From the NCBI GenBank assembly GCA_019915135.1, contig JAHLMK010000043.1:23843-87842 (forward strand): 64,000 nucleotides of DNA, given 5' to 3'. The position numbers and the translations under genes were made by a program. The notes beneath the pieces were generated by a model that saw only the letters and a program-made list of their open reading frames with translations, was not told the origin of the DNA and searched no databases. Source of the DNA: Strobilurus pachycystidiatus (taxonomy: Eukaryota > Basidiomycota > Agaricomycetes > Agaricales > Physalacriaceae). This document shows positions 35,567 through 47,148 of this stretch, one piece after another; position 1 is the stretch's first letter; each line of letters opens with the position of its first letter.

Positions 35567-36931
35567 ATGGAGGACTTCACGCGTATCCTTGGACAGATGG
35601 ATGAAGACGAGGAGGAGGACCATCTCTATCTCAAAGCAGCAGCCTGCGCTTACGTATTCATGAAGATCTCCGAAGCTGCTCGGAAGAAAAACACGCGCCG
35701 GCGCCGCCACCGACTCTATTTACGACGCGCCGAGCTGATGCCTGACCCGCGGGCTGACTCCCCGTGGCAGAGACTCTGGAATAGTCAAGAGGACCGCGCC
35801 TTCATTACCACAATGGGCATCGATGTTGCCACATTCCGATATCTACTCGAAGGACCCGGACATTTTGCAGAACGATGGGACTCCACACCTATTCCTCGCC
35901 GAGATGCAAATCCGACGGGCGAGCCACGCATTGGAGGTCGCTCTCTCGATGCAGCCGGTGCTCTTGGGCTTACTCTTCATTATTATGGGTCAGCCATGCG
36001 CGAGACAGTGACATCGTTGCAGATGATCTTTGCCCTCATTCCTTCTACCGTTTCACGTTACCTGGACTTTTCACGCGACATCCTTCTCGAGACATTGCGG
36101 GCTCTTCCAGAGGCAGCTGTCACCTTTCCCTCGACACAAGAGGAGTTCGACGAGAACAGAGATCTCATCTGTGCTCGGCACCCACTGCTCACCGGAGCAT
36201 TCGGAAGCATCGATGGCAGGCTATCGTTGGTTGCGCAGGAGTCAGAGGACCTGTTCTTTGAAAATGCGACATACAATGGCTGGAAATGCGACCATTCTAT
36301 CACGAATGTTCTTGTCTTCTCGCCTAAAGGTATGCTGACTGTTGCCGCTATACATTCTGACAAGGACTCAATCTCTGTAGGTGTTATCATCGACGCTAGT
36401 ATCAACTACCCCGGGAGTTGGCATGACTCAAAAGTTGCACGACCAGTCTTTCAGCGCCTTCGCGACTCGGTTCCCGAAGGATATTATCTTGTCTCGGACA
36501 CAGCATTCCCGCGCGGCACGGCATCAATTGCTGGCAAGATTCGCGCTCCTCTCAAAGCTGGTGAACGTGTTCCTAGAGATCCTGAGGAGCGTGAAGCAGT
36601 TCTTCGCTTCAATCGACAGCTCCTGTCTTATCGGCAGACGGCGGAATGGGGTATGCGTGCTATGCAAGGCGCTTTTGGCCGCCTTCGTGTTCCGCTCCCA
36701 ATTGAAAGCTCATCGCGACGTGTTGAGCTCATTGAGTCATGCATTCGCCTCAACAATGTGCGTGCTAATTTGGTGGGCATCAGCCAGATCCGCAACGTGT
36801 ATATGCCGATATGGAAGGTGTCGGAAGATGAACAATTGTGGGATGACATGGGTGTTTTGATGTTTGGAGAGATTAGACGACGCGACCGAGTTTCCCGCTT
36901 TCATATTGTACCTGTCGATGAGGACACATAA
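35567..36931 (+). CDS. PIF/Harbinger DDE transposase
   Basis: A single exon of 454 aa. The N-terminus is acidic and then basic (KKNTRRRRHRLYLRR). A helix-turn-helix-like region follows (LGLTLHYYGSAMRETVTSLQ, IPSTVSRYLDFSRDIL). The catalytic core has Asp 216 in GSIDGR, GSWHDSK, Asp 311 in LVSDTAFP and Glu 360 in QTAEWGMRAMQGAFGRL, the DDE_Tnp_4 layout. The length is normal for the family. It should cut and paste the element together with the DNA-binding partner encoded convergently. No stop or frameshift was seen, so it is probably functional. Confidence 0.92.
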   Translation: MEDFTRILGQMDEDEEEDHLYLKAAACAYVFMKISEAARKKNTRRRRHRLYLRRAELMPDPRADSPWQRLWNSQEDRAFITTMGIDVATFRYLLEGPGHFAERWDSTPIPRRDANPTGEPRIGGRSLDAAGALGLTLHYYGSAMRETVTSLQMIFALIPSTVSRYLDFSRDILLETLRALPEAAVTFPSTQEEFDENRDLICARHPLLTGAFGSIDGRLSLVAQESEDLFFENATYNGWKCDHSITNVLVFSPKGMLTVAAIHSDKDSISVGVIIDASINYPGSWHDSKVARPVFQRLRDSVPEGYYLVSDTAFPRGTASIAGKIRAPLKAGERVPRDPEEREAVLRFNRQLLSYRQTAEWGMRAMQGAFGRLRVPLPIESSSRRVELIESCIRLNNVRANLVGISQIRNVYMPIWKVSEDEQLWDDMGVLMFGEIRRRDRVSRFHIVPVDEDT

Positions 36932-37035
36932 TTCTATTAACAAACAGTAGTACGAATATCTAGTAAGTATGCTACGCGATGAAAAAGTTAGAGATCAAGT
37001 CAATGGTATGTAAATTGAATGAACTAAAAAGATAT

Positions 37036-38911
37036 CTAATTAAATTTAGAAGGACTAAGCTGTACGTCAAAACGTCCAGGAGAACGAGGGGTAAGAGTAA
37101 GAGTAGTATCTTCCATCATGTTGAAGGAGGACGCAACGTCAGCTAGAGCGGAGAGAGCAGGAGCTGGGACGTTGGGAACTTGAGAAGAAGTGCCTTGCAG
37201 ATCATTGTCAGCTGCAAGAGGATCTGCAGCGGGCGCATCAGAGACATAGGCGGATGCGGAAGATGTCTCGAGGCGGTGACGATCAACGCTGGGGCTCGGA
37301 GAATAGTCGCGAGGCCGGCTTTCACGACGAGACCGGGATGTGGTGCTGAAGTGGGTCGATGAACGACGGCGCTTCTCACGGCGTCGATGATCACGGACAT
37401 CGTCACGATCAGAGAGCGAGGCGGCGGAGAAGGGAGAGATAGAGCGAGAAGGAGAACGACGATGTCGGCGAGAAGAGCGACGCCGGGTGTCGGTGAACTC
37501 CGCCATACGTTGCTGGAGGTTGAGCTCCATTTCCAACTTGTGCGCCCGCTGGGTCTCGGCTGAAAGCTGTCCGCGAAGTTCCCGAACCTCAGCCTGTAGC
37601 GAGTTCAGCTGCGACATCTGGAAAGCGTTGTTGAAACGCTGCTCATCGCGCTGTATCTGAGTCTCGGGATCAAAGGCGCGTTGCAGAGAGCTGGCGAGGC
37701 CGTCGGCGGCGTTCTGGCGCGAGAACTTCTTTGGCACGTCGATAGGTCCATGAACGGCCTTGGTGACAACGGTACCATCCTTGGCCTTAGCCTTGGCCTT
37801 CGCTTTGGACTTGCGAGGTGCTGGGGCCTCATCGCTGTCAGAGGCATCGATGTCGATGATGTCCACGTCAATCGGCTCGGACTTGACTTTGACTGGGCGG
37901 GGTTGCGAATCATTGATTTCCTGTGCACCGACTTCGTTGAGAATAGCCTCGTTGGCCTCCAACGCGACGATGTACATCTCTAAACGCTCTCCCTCGCCTG
38001 TCGGCTTGACAGTGGCCTGGTCAAGAATCTGTGCATTGAATTAGTTGAGCAAACCGAAGGAATAAACAGAACAAACCCACTTTGTCGTATTTCTGGCGCA
38101 GCGGCTGCTTCTCTCGCTCCTGGTAACCGTTCTCCGACGCCCACTTGTTGTACTTGCGATGGACCCAGTCCCATTCCAGAGGCCCGCGCGGCAAGCGATC
38201 CCTGACAAGCGTGCAGAGCTTCAAGCCTTCCGTGTCGCTATAAGTTGATGCACCATGGCTACGCCCAGCAGAAGAGGCGGTGGCGGTTGTGCCCTTGGAT
38301 TTACGAGCCTTTTTGGCAGGAGGAGGGGGAGGAGGCATATTAGAACGCTTCTCGGAGGTACGCGAGCTGCTAGCAAGCTTGTGCTGAGGCGAAGGGAGAT
38401 CGTCGTCCGAGTGGTGTCCATCAGAACGACGGGTATCACTGGGTTTGGGGCGGTGGAGATCGCAGTATGGGCCAGTACGAGGAGGAGACATGGGACGGGG
38501 AAAAGAATTGAAGTTGTTGTTCCAGCTGGTGCCGTATGGCTGGCTTGAAGACGAGCTCGACAGCATATTGCCGTTGTAAGAGCTCGCCCCAATTGAGGAA
38601 TCCTATGTAAGGCTTAGATATAGACATAAGCTGTAAGTGGTGGAACATACTTTCGGCGGGTAGGAGAACGAAAACCGGTAGTCTTGAGCTTGACTCGCAA
38701 ACGAATCCGTGTTTGGACGCATACCCTGTCCAATGGCAGGTGAAGCCGTCGGAAGAGCAGCACGATTGTTGAAGGCCTCGGCGTATATGGTACCCGAGCT
38801 CTCATCGAAGCCTCCACGACGTACAGAGAAAGGAAGAGAAGGAGTGTGGTTGGTCTGGGCCGCACGGGCAGACGGATTTTGAGGAGAAAATTGGGAAGGA
38901 GTGGATGACAT
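37036..38911 (-). CDS. Harbinger DNA-binding protein (trihelix/DUF6818-like)
   Basis: Exons 38911-38651, 38602-38081 and 38028-37036 total 1776 bp (591 aa), with 48- and 52-bp introns. The N-terminal region is Ser/Pro-rich and disordered. A compact basic domain around residues 220-285 reads LPRGPLEWDWVHRKYNKW...LRQKYDK|ILDQ...KPTGEGE, matching the W...Y..W...L..K(F/Y)..L...KPTG pattern of the SANT/trihelix-like DUF6818. Then come a lysine/alanine run (RKSKAKAKAKAKD), a coiled coil (SLQAEVRELRGQLSAE) and an Arg/Ser-rich stretch. In Harbinger elements the second protein binds the termini and helps import the transposase. Here it is convergent with the transposase, with 104 bp between stops. Confidence 0.82.
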
Positions 38912-39077
38912 GGTTGATAACTGATAGAGTGGTTTGAACTGTGATAGACAGTAGAGAGTGGAATGTGCGGCGACATACCACACTGTTCGCCGTCTTGCGT
39001 AGATCTTCCTGGAAGGTTTATGTTCCATGTTTAGCGGTGACGACATGGCGTGCCGCCGTTCCGAAGACAAAGAATAT

Positions 39078-39177
39078 GAAATTCAACGATTTAGAAGGCG
39101 GGAAACCATCTAGCAGGGGGTCGGGAGGCCTTGCTAGATGGTGGATTTGAAATGGGTTTAGAAAGGCGTTGAATTTC
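39078..39177. repeat. foldback (nested inverted repeat) inside Harbinger
   Basis: GAAATTCAACG (39078-39088) pairs with CGTTGAATTTC (39167-39177). Within it CCATCTAGCA (39106-39115) pairs with TGCTAGATGG (39132-39141). It lies in the non-coding 3' region of the element, upstream of the DNA-binding gene. Confidence 0.75.
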
Positions 39178-39242
39178 ATCAACTGTCCCGATTTGGGTAC
39201 GGACTCGCGGCCGAACGTAATTTCGAATTATTTAGAGAAGAA

Positions 39243-39274
39243 ATATTTCTCTAAATTCTTATGGGAAGTCATCC
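39243..39274 (-). repeat. Harbinger right terminal inverted repeat
   Basis: The inverted copy of 35362-35393, followed by the ATT target copy. Confidence 0.92.
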
Positions 39275-39417
39275 ATTTGTTGCTGCTTTCAAACCTTCTA
39301 ATCACTCTGTCTTTCACCATTCCAAACACTCTTTCATATGTTCAAATTTACAGTATGCCTCTGAATGCTCCTGGAGGTCCATCTGCTTACGCGTTCAATT
39401 GTGCTTTCCCGGATTAG

Positions 39418-39804
39418 AGCAACTTTGGTCCATTCCTTGTTCGTCAGCTTGAGCGGCTTCCGGGAGTCAAAGACGACGACAATCCTGGAGGACATCGCCT
39501 GAAAAAACCTCCACGTTTTCTTCGGCCTAGGCGACGTGTACCGGTCTATGACACGTCAGGTAAGTTCTTTACTTTTGCTTTGCTATCATAATCCCGTGTC
39601 TTATGGTCTACTTCGGCAGTTATTGAGTTAGTCAAACCCAGCCAATCCCCGCAACCAGAGCAGAAGCCCCGACCCAAACCAAAGCCCATTGACAAACTCA
39701 AACAGACACGGTCAAAACCCACTTCCAAGCCGCAATCAGAGCTGATGCCAAAGATAAAGTCAAAGAAGCAGCCCAGGAAGGTTCAGAAGAGGTCGAAGAA
39801 GTAG
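39418..39804 (+). CDS. basic-tailed protein fragment (last two exons)
   Basis: Exon 39418-39559 follows a GGATTAG acceptor, and exon 39620-39804 ends in a stop; together they give 327 bp in frame. The sequence is NFGPFLVRQLERLPGV, LKKPPRFLRPRRRVPVYD, then a Pro/Lys/Gln-rich tail ending KVQKRSKK. The 5' exons are not resolved. The Harbinger element sits 140 bp upstream and may have displaced them. No family is recognised. Confidence 0.4.
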
Positions 39805-40865
39805 TCTAATGATGATGTACTTGGTACTCATTAGTGACATAGAGCACTATTTGTAGTCGCGCAACCACTCCAGCAGCTCGCGCAACTACTCGCGCACCCC
39901 CAGAGTGATCAGCGTAACTAGCGCAACCCGGGTGCACTGGTCGCGCAACTACTTGCGCCCACTTGCGCGACCACTCGCGCACCCGCGCACCCGCGCAACG
40001 AGCTCGCGCAACAACTAGCGCAGCCAGGCGCAACCTGATAGCCGACCATGTCAAACAGGCTCTGGGAGGCGTTCCGAGGCAGCCATAATTGAATCTGGAA
40101 GTGATCAAGAACAGGTGATGATGAGACGGAAAACTTGTACCAATTCAGAAACTATATAGACAGCCAAAACCTGTCAAAGTAAAGAGCTATAGTAAAAGAT
40201 CCAGGTGTGTAGTATGAATGAAAACTAATAGTCAGATAAGTGGGAGTGGTGACGGGGTAGAATTCGTCAGAATGAAGATGAGCACTCATACGCGGTCACG
40301 GGTATGTGTCCGAATCAGGAAGTCGTCGGCGACTCGTCAGCGACTCGGGTGCTGCATCACTCTTCCAGATTGGACCGGTCAAAGAAGGTAGAAACTTGCA
40401 TGATGATTGAATAGCTATAGACGTAGGGTGATTTGACGAGCTTTGACAGCAGATGAACAAACGAGGACGTCATTAGAACCTCCTTCCAAAAGCGGAATTC
40501 CGTTGAGTTCGTGGCTTTTCTCGCTTCCCCTTGCACGATACTGCCTGAGTCTTATCTTGGAAACACTAACAGTACGTTAACGCGACGTCTGTTGTGGAAT
40601 TTACCCAGAAATAAGGTACGTTATACTACGGTGCATTAGGTTGCGCTTACCCAGGTCCTCACTTGCGCAACCACTTGCGCGACCCTACTTGGCGCCAGCG
40701 CAAAATTCTCCTGGCCCGTTTTGGACATATCACATTCGAGAGGTACGTTACCTTATGCGCCCTGAACTTGCGCTCACGATTGTCCAACTAGAGCCATTCA
40801 CTCAAAGCCAGCGTCCACGAGTCCCAGACCGTCCAAAGAACTCGTCGCCACGTCCCTCGGAACGA
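39805..40865. repeat. GCGCAAC repeat clusters and unassigned sequence
   Basis: 39855-40055 carries a dense array of (T)CGCGCAACNACT / GCGCACCC motifs, and 40650-40690 a shorter one ending in GCGCAAAATTCT. The stretch between has no supported gene. Confidence 0.5.
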
Positions 40866-41530
40866 CGACGAAGGCATTGAAGTCCGGAGGCGGCTCTGAT
40901 GCCACACTTCGCGAACACGGCAACAAACACCTCAAGCGCCAGGGCATTACTATCCGGCGCAGCTCTAGCCCATCAACTTTCGATTTCGATCCAGATCTGG
41001 GCTGTCTGAGCGTCAATTGCGAGACCATTTCAATTTGGCAAAGTCCGTCACCTTTTCTTGCCCTGAGATCACGCTGACACATCGGTTTTCACTTAGATTT
41101 CAATGTTTTCGGCGCCTTAGAGGTCGTGCACGTCTACTCCAGCAACGAGGTCGCTCCCATCAAGAACGGAGACGACTCGAAGTCGGGAGGCGCCGCTGCC
41201 GCCACACTTCGCGAACTCTGCAACGAAAACCCCAAGAGCCAAAAGAGTGGCGCCCAAAGGCGCATGAGTACATTTTACCTCGATTCTGATTCATATCTGG
41301 TGTGTCTGGGCGTTAATTTCGAGTCCATGTTGATTTGCAAAGTCCGTTACCTTTTCTTGCCCTGGGCTCACGCTGACTCGTCCGTCGTCCGTTACCAGGC
41401 AGGTTTTGACAGGGTCGGCGTCCTCAACGCCGCGCAAGTCTACTCCAGCGACGAGTTCACTCCCAGCAAGAACGGAGACGACCTGCAATACGGTGGCGCC
41501 GGCGGCGCCACCTCTGCAATCTTGGCTGAA
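40866..41530 (+). repeat. diverged direct repeats, period about 300 bp
   Basis: Unit 1 (about 40866-41080) and unit 2 (about 41170-41375) share GCCACACTTCGCGAAC, CGATTC(T)GAT, TCTG(A/G)GCGT, GCAAAGTCCGT and ACCTTTTCTTGCCCTG. A partial third unit starts near 41430 (AAGAACGGAGACGACCTG). A plus-strand frame at 41126-41590 (154 aa) spans units 2 and 3 (VYSSNEVAP...KNGDDSK; VYSSDEFTPSKNGDD). This suggests an internally repeated coding sequence, now partly decayed. Confidence 0.55.
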
Positions 41531-41590
41531 GACGCTACGGAAGACCGGACTGCATCCACAGAAAGATACGTAGGACCCAAGACGGCGTAG

Positions 41591-42960
41591 CCTCGGACTC
41601 GCTACGCTCTGGGAAGCTGGCGTCAGAAGCGATGATTCGAACTTTGCGGAAGGTACGTACATTGAATTTCCGTCCGCTTATTTGCGGCGTTGATGGGCTT
41701 CGTAGGGTGTCTTCGCGAATCCATATCCGTGAATGCATGGGCTGCGGTATGAGATGGTGCCCCCTCCATCCTCTGATGGTCGCCTGCTCCTTGACGTGGT
41801 CACCGGTCCCAGAGATTGCATCCGAATTAGCCACGTACTTCGACGCGCCGTATAGCTTTGCTCGTACCGGAGGCAAAAATGGCTGGCTAGCACGCCCTGT
41901 ATCGAACGGATTCTGAGGCTGGTAAAAGTGGGTGTCTGCATTCGTGGAAAGATAATGGGCAGATGATCCTGGATATGGGACTGTCTGGGAGCTGCTAGGT
42001 TGTCTGGGAGCTGAAGAGTGAATCGGAATAGCAGTGAATGGGGAACGGAGAATTGGGGAATGGGAGGTGCGCACGGAAATATGCAGGTATGTTGACTGTC
42101 TTCCGTGTGTCCCTGCTCATCTCGAGCAGCCAATACTTCCATTCCGCATTGAATGATTCATCCCATCCCAACGCAATGAGATTGCTCTCTCTTGTGTCTC
42201 GATGATTAGGGTATTCTGGATACCATCATCATTCTTCTTCTCGGATCTGATCTTAATTTGACCCAGCTCATCTAGTTCTTCGATTCCTGAGCTGTGCAAG
42301 GGTGAACGCGACGCGTCATTTGACCCAGTGAACTACCTCTGCTTCCAGATCCTGCAGAGCGCGTTTGCTCTACAAGATCATCGGGTAGACTAAACGGAGT
42401 GTCGATCAGAGTGGCAATTTGTCGCGTCTCCTGGACAATTCCATCGTTTCCTTCCGGTTTATCCTTTAGTGTCACAGCTCAGTCGTCAATGGTGAGACCT
42501 GCCTCAAACTGCATCGAGTATAACCAGATTGCTGCTACCTTTCTCGCAATCTTCCAGTATGTGTTTTCGTCGATCTGTCTTATTGCATGGTCAATCGCAT
42601 CACTATCTGGTACGTCTGCTGCTTCTATCACAGCCGGCTCGCGAGCTGAGGACAACCTCTAGTAAAGTGTCCGCATCTTCGGCATCGAATGCATCGACCC
42701 GCTATCATGTACTCTCGGCGCTTCTGATCTGGGAGTATACGAGCGAGAGGACGCCTTCTAGCTGCACGAGAAGGATGACATCCCTGGATCCACTGTACCC
42801 AGACGAATCGGAATTCGATCCGATGTCTTTTCGTTGATCGTCATTGGAGCTTTCTGCATCCGAGTCGCTGTTGGCCGTCTTCACTCTTTGCACCTCGGAA
42901 CTCCTGGACTTGCGAAGACCAAGCACCGGTATCCATTTCTTCTCAATCCACTCGTCAAGA
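41591..42960 (-). other. coding-like minus-strand segments of unknown gene
   Basis: Protein-like stretches occur in several frames: FVDEWIEKKWIPVLGLRKS and NSDSDAESSNDDQ (near 42930-42800); AREPAVIEAADVPDSDAID and TYWKIARKVAAIWLYSMQF (near 42650-42490); and a Pro/Ser-rich part with HFYQPQNPFDTG (near 41940). They may be exons of one gene, but I could not close a model with splice sites. No family is recognised. Confidence 0.3.
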
Positions 42961-44005
42961 AACTGATGATTTTCTCGTGAGGTTGCTTACTTTTGCTTGC
43001 AGACCTGAACTTGGGACTTGAGGTTGAGCTGGCGTCTACTGTTGGGATTCGGTCAAGCCCTCGGACTGACGCACAAGATCTTTGACAGCATTGAAACTCT
43101 CCTCTCCGTCAACACGGTTATATCCCTTGATTACAGCTTTAAGAAGCTGCTTTCTACGCTGCACACAATGTCGTTCCCCCTCAGGCAGCCAAAGTACGTC
43201 GCCTTTCCTTCATTACCTTGACTCCTCTGCTCACTCGCCTACCGTGGACAGACTCGCTTACCTCTATTACTGGCACGGACTCGCCGTTTTACCACGCCCA
43301 CGGAAGGCTACGCTACCTTCTAGAGCACTGCTCTACCACAATGTGCCGCTCAATTGAACAAAATGCGCACTGAGTATACCGGCACTCGCCTCCTACTCCC
43401 AACACGCCTCTTGGCCCCGACACTCGTTCCTTCTGTAGCTTGAAGCATGGTCAAACACCAACTTTGGGCATCTGTTGACTGCCAGGTACGTACTACCCAT
43501 TTATTATTATCTTACAGTTCACTCAACGACAACCGTTCTGAGCGCAACGAGCCCTACAGGCTATGCGGATGACTCAGGCAACGAGGCCTCAACGTTGGCA
43601 TTGCGCCCGCCGCCACCACTGGATCCCATACGAAGATTTTATGAATTCCTCAAGACGTCGTCGGGTAGCAACTTCGGAACAATTGTTGATGCTCCAGAAA
43701 CGTGCCATAGTCAATTACATGTTCGCAGGCTGAGGTGAACGTTCCAACTCATCATGATGTGATCGATGCTCACCCAGCTGCAGACGTGATGACGTCCATC
43801 TCATGCGTACGTCGGCTCACTAAGTTCCCCATTAACTATTTACTAAATGCTGAATGAGAGAAATGATCGTACAAGTAAGGCTACCAGACCACCGAAAGCA
43901 TCGAGAGAGATATGAACAAGTAATTATACAGCCAAACAAATAGATACCGATTACAATGAGTCTGACCGTCAAAATGTGCGTGTGTCCAAGCCCCATTCAA
44001 ATACA
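42961..44005. other. weak plus-strand coding-like sequence
   Basis: A 67-aa frame at 43018-43221 (LTHKIFDSIETLLSV, SFKKLLSTLHTMSF) and a frame ending RRFYEFLKTSSGSNFG near 43690 may be exons of an unresolved gene. Nothing else was identified. Confidence 0.25.
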
Positions 44006-46884
44006 TTATTGCGGATGGTAGTCCGCCGGCCAACTCTTGTTCCGCATGAAGTTGACCCGCCGTATCTCGTTGCGCGCCTCGTCCCGCTCTCGCTCAATGG
44101 CGCTCCCATTTGGAGCGGACCCCCGCCTCTCCGTGAGCTTAACCACACTGGGGATCTGCGATATCACCGCGCTACTCTTGTTCTGCCGAGGCATGAGCTG
44201 CTTGTCCTGCTGACGCTGCCACAAAAGATTGACCCTGACGCTTTCCGACATCTCCGTCCGTAGCATCAACTGGCGCGTAGTGCGCGGAGACAGGGGAATG
44301 GCGGCAACAGGAAGATTGTAGGGGAACGGCGGTATTGTTATTAATTCGGTCATCGTTCGTTCTAGCGCTACAGCCGGAGGTCGCTGTTTCTCTACCGTCA
44401 TATGCGTATGCGACCGATCAGGCGGTCGTCGCTCCTGGGTCTGCTGATGCTGATGCTGATCCTGTGGTCGTATTGGAGCAATCTTGTTCGCGTTCGCGTT
44501 TCCACCTCCGCCCCGCAGGTTCCCAAAGATAGTGTTCAACTTCTCCTGCGCGACTGACTTTGACAGCGGTACGGAGTTGTCACTGTCTTCGCCCTCACTC
44601 TCCTCCATCTCCTGCTCCTGCGGGCGCCGTCGTTCCCGGTCGACAGTCCGGATCTTTCCCCCATCCCTCACGCTGCCGACAGACACCTGAGCCGCTACCG
44701 GAAGCACGGCCGCACTGCCGCAGGGGTACAGACCAGGCGTGCCCACTCTCGGTCTCTCCCTGGGATCAGAGCTCAGACAACCTCGTCGGTAAGCCTCTGG
44801 TAGAGTCTGAGGATCCGGATGCATCAGTTGAGTCAAGAGACCGGAGGTGGTGCAGGAGAGATTCGAGTAACTTCGTTTGGGGAGCTTGTCGAAAGTCAAA
44901 GTTTCCTTTTGCCGCTCGGCCTCTTCGAGGGTGTGAGGTGGATCGTCCTTACGCAGGTGTTTTTGCAAGTCCGCTGACATTGGAAAATTTCTCGTGGTGC
45001 GATGGTTCACTTTCGCGACCGGTGCCGGTGGCGGCGAATGAGAGGCTGTTCTGAGAGGAGGCTATGAGGTACAGTGAGCATCAAATGCGTAGCATCAGAA
45101 CAATGAGAACATACCTGGAATCGTAGCTGCTCTTCTTCTTCCTCGTTGTCTACGTCGGCAGACGACCATTCCTCGTCAATTTCGTCGCTGTCATCGGACA
45201 CCAGCATGACTTGGCGACTACCGTTGGTCACAGCGCCAGCGTTCTCCTCCCCCTGGACGCTTGATGGCGCTGTCCGTTTGGAGGTGGGCCTAGGAGCCTG
45301 CGTTTGCACCGCAGCCTTGGATGACCCGCTCGTCGTCCGTCTCATCCGTGTGCTGGCCGAAGGCCGACCGTGACGAGTGGACGAAGCCTTGGAAGACTCG
45401 CTCTTGGTCGGGCTGCCTCTCGTAATGGGGGTAGAGGCGCCCCACAGATTGCTCTGCACGCGAGCCGCCGCCTTTTCCTTGACAAAAGCCTGTAGGTTCA
45501 GATTGTCGCCAGTAGAAAGAAGAGTCTCGCGGCTCTTGCGCTTGTTCAACGAGGTGGCGGCGGGAGTGGCTTTGGGCGGACTGAGAGCGTGATTAAGACC
45601 AAAGACGATGTCTTTGAGTTCGGGATGGGAGGAGCCAGAGGGTTGCAGACTGTAAGGCACTTCGCTCTGCGTCTCCTCGGTAAAGTCGAAGATCGCAGAA
45701 TCCTGGGCGGGGAGATGACCAGTGAACGCAATGCGCCTCAGTTGATCGCTCTGCTGCACATGCGCCGGGTGCTTCTCCCGCTCGCTCTCTCGGTCCCGTT
45801 CAACGCGCTGCAACTCTTTCAAGTCGTGCACCCTCAGCTCTTCATCCCACTGCTGCTGCTGCTCCCATCGACTCTGCCGTTGCCATTCGTGGTAAAGGTC
45901 GAGTTCCCTGGACATGAGGTATGCCTTGTCCTGCTGCTCTTGTCGCAGTTTGACGTCCCGTTCGGTTTCCAGCCGGAGCGCCTCGGCGAGAGCGCGATCT
46001 TCGGCCTCCATGCGCTCACGCTCCTTGGCCGATGATGACCGCGAATGTCGCGCGAGCTTGGACCTGGCAGAGATTTGACACGGCGCTACAGAGGAGAGAG
46101 GGCGGATCTCATCCGTTTGGTTCACGTCGGCAGGAAGGGTCACGGTACGACACAGGGGCGGGGGAACGTCAGTGGAAGTCGAGGACTGAGTTGATGCGCG
46201 CTCTTCATTAGGTATTGTTGAGCTTGCCGAGTCCGAGCTCGACGACGGCGATGAGTCGGACGATGGCGGGCCGGCGTAGAACTTGGACACAGTGGGTTTC
46301 AGTGTGGGTGCAGTCATGGGGGCGGGCGGCTGAGGTGACTGGCGAAGTGCGGAGGGAGTTTGTGGTGCTGGAAACTGGGAGGAGAGCTGTCTGAGTGATG
46401 GACGGACGCGGGAGAAGCGGCACGACGTACTGGGGTGGCAGGAGGTATCGGATGAACGACACATGCCAATGGAAAGCAAAATTCCTGCCCGCTGGGGTCG
46501 TGTAACGCCCGTTGACTCTGCATCCGGGATGTGGACCGCGAGCTGACCGCTGTGTCTGCGCCGTCAGCAGGGTGTGAGCCAGTGAATAACGAGGGCGCCT
46601 TTACTTCCGCTGGCGAGTCTGGTGTCAGCGGGCGATATGAGTGCGAGTCCCTGGACTCGCGGTGCCACAGGCGCCAGGAGATGTTCTCGGGGCGCTGGCC
46701 GTCGTGCAGGCCGCCCCTGCATTTGGTGAACACTGTATGACACGCAGTGCTCAGCGGGCGTGTCCCGCTGGACAGACAGAGACCACGCACGGATCAACAG
46801 GCTGGAGAGGACGTCGTCGCCGTCGACGTCATGGAGGGCGTCGTGCATGACGGCAAGGACGGGGGTCGGGTGTGCTCGAAGCAT
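44006..46884 (-). CDS. AreA GATA-like / DUF3295-type regulatory protein
   Basis: Exons 46884-46791, 46732-46431, 46386-45115 and 45061-44006 total 2724 bp, encoding 907 aa. The N-terminal motif DVLSSLLI|LFTKCRGGL then RPENISWRLWH (residues about 25-55) matches the short AreA GATA-like domain (PF08550). A long Ser/Pro-rich region follows, then a coiled coil rich in Glu/Arg/Gln (ERERMEAEDRALAEALRLE), several conserved-looking patches and an acidic DDSDEIDEEWSSAD segment. Near residue 810-840, TRRQLMLRTEMSESVRVNLLWQRQQ (split here by sense only) resembles the C-terminal block of DUF3295 proteins. These fungal proteins are linked to nitrogen/TORC1-type control, but there is no true GATA zinc finger. 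All introns are 44-58 bp, so the gene appears intact. It diverges from the transcription-factor relic. Confidence 0.82.
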
Positions 46885-47148
46885 GGTCGCGGGCGATGGG
46901 GGCGTGTGTGCCCTGAAGGTTGTTAGCAGTCAACATGACCAGCCGTATTACATACTTGGGCGGCGATAAGGCCTTTCTTTTTTCGGAGGCATCCGATGAT
47001 TCCGATCACATGCTCCGTTTCGGCTAACTCCGGCCAAAGCCTCGCACCGGCGATCGTTGCAAATGTTATCGCTGGGATCCAATGTGCGACACTGCAAGCC
47101 CTCCGTCAGTTAGGCGGTGACCAGACACCGTGAAAAGAAAACCCGCAG

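Larger units (their letters stand above)
35362..39274 (+). mobile_element. complete PIF/Harbinger DNA transposon, 3913 bp
   Basis: 32-bp terminal inverted repeats beginning GGATGACTTCCCATAAG (35362-35393 and 39243-39274) differ at one position. The flanking 3-bp direct repeat ATT (35359-35361 and 39275-39277) fits the 3-bp target size of PIF/Harbinger elements. Inside are the two expected convergent genes, a DDE transposase and a trihelix/Myb-like DNA-binding protein. Both are open, so the element may be autonomous. TTTAGAGAA-type palindromes lie just inside both ends. Confidence 0.92.

Noticed and set aside
44335..46035. Plus-strand frames across 44.3-46.0 kb
   Set aside because: They are antisense to the clean four-exon AreA-like gene and have no introns or motifs of their own.
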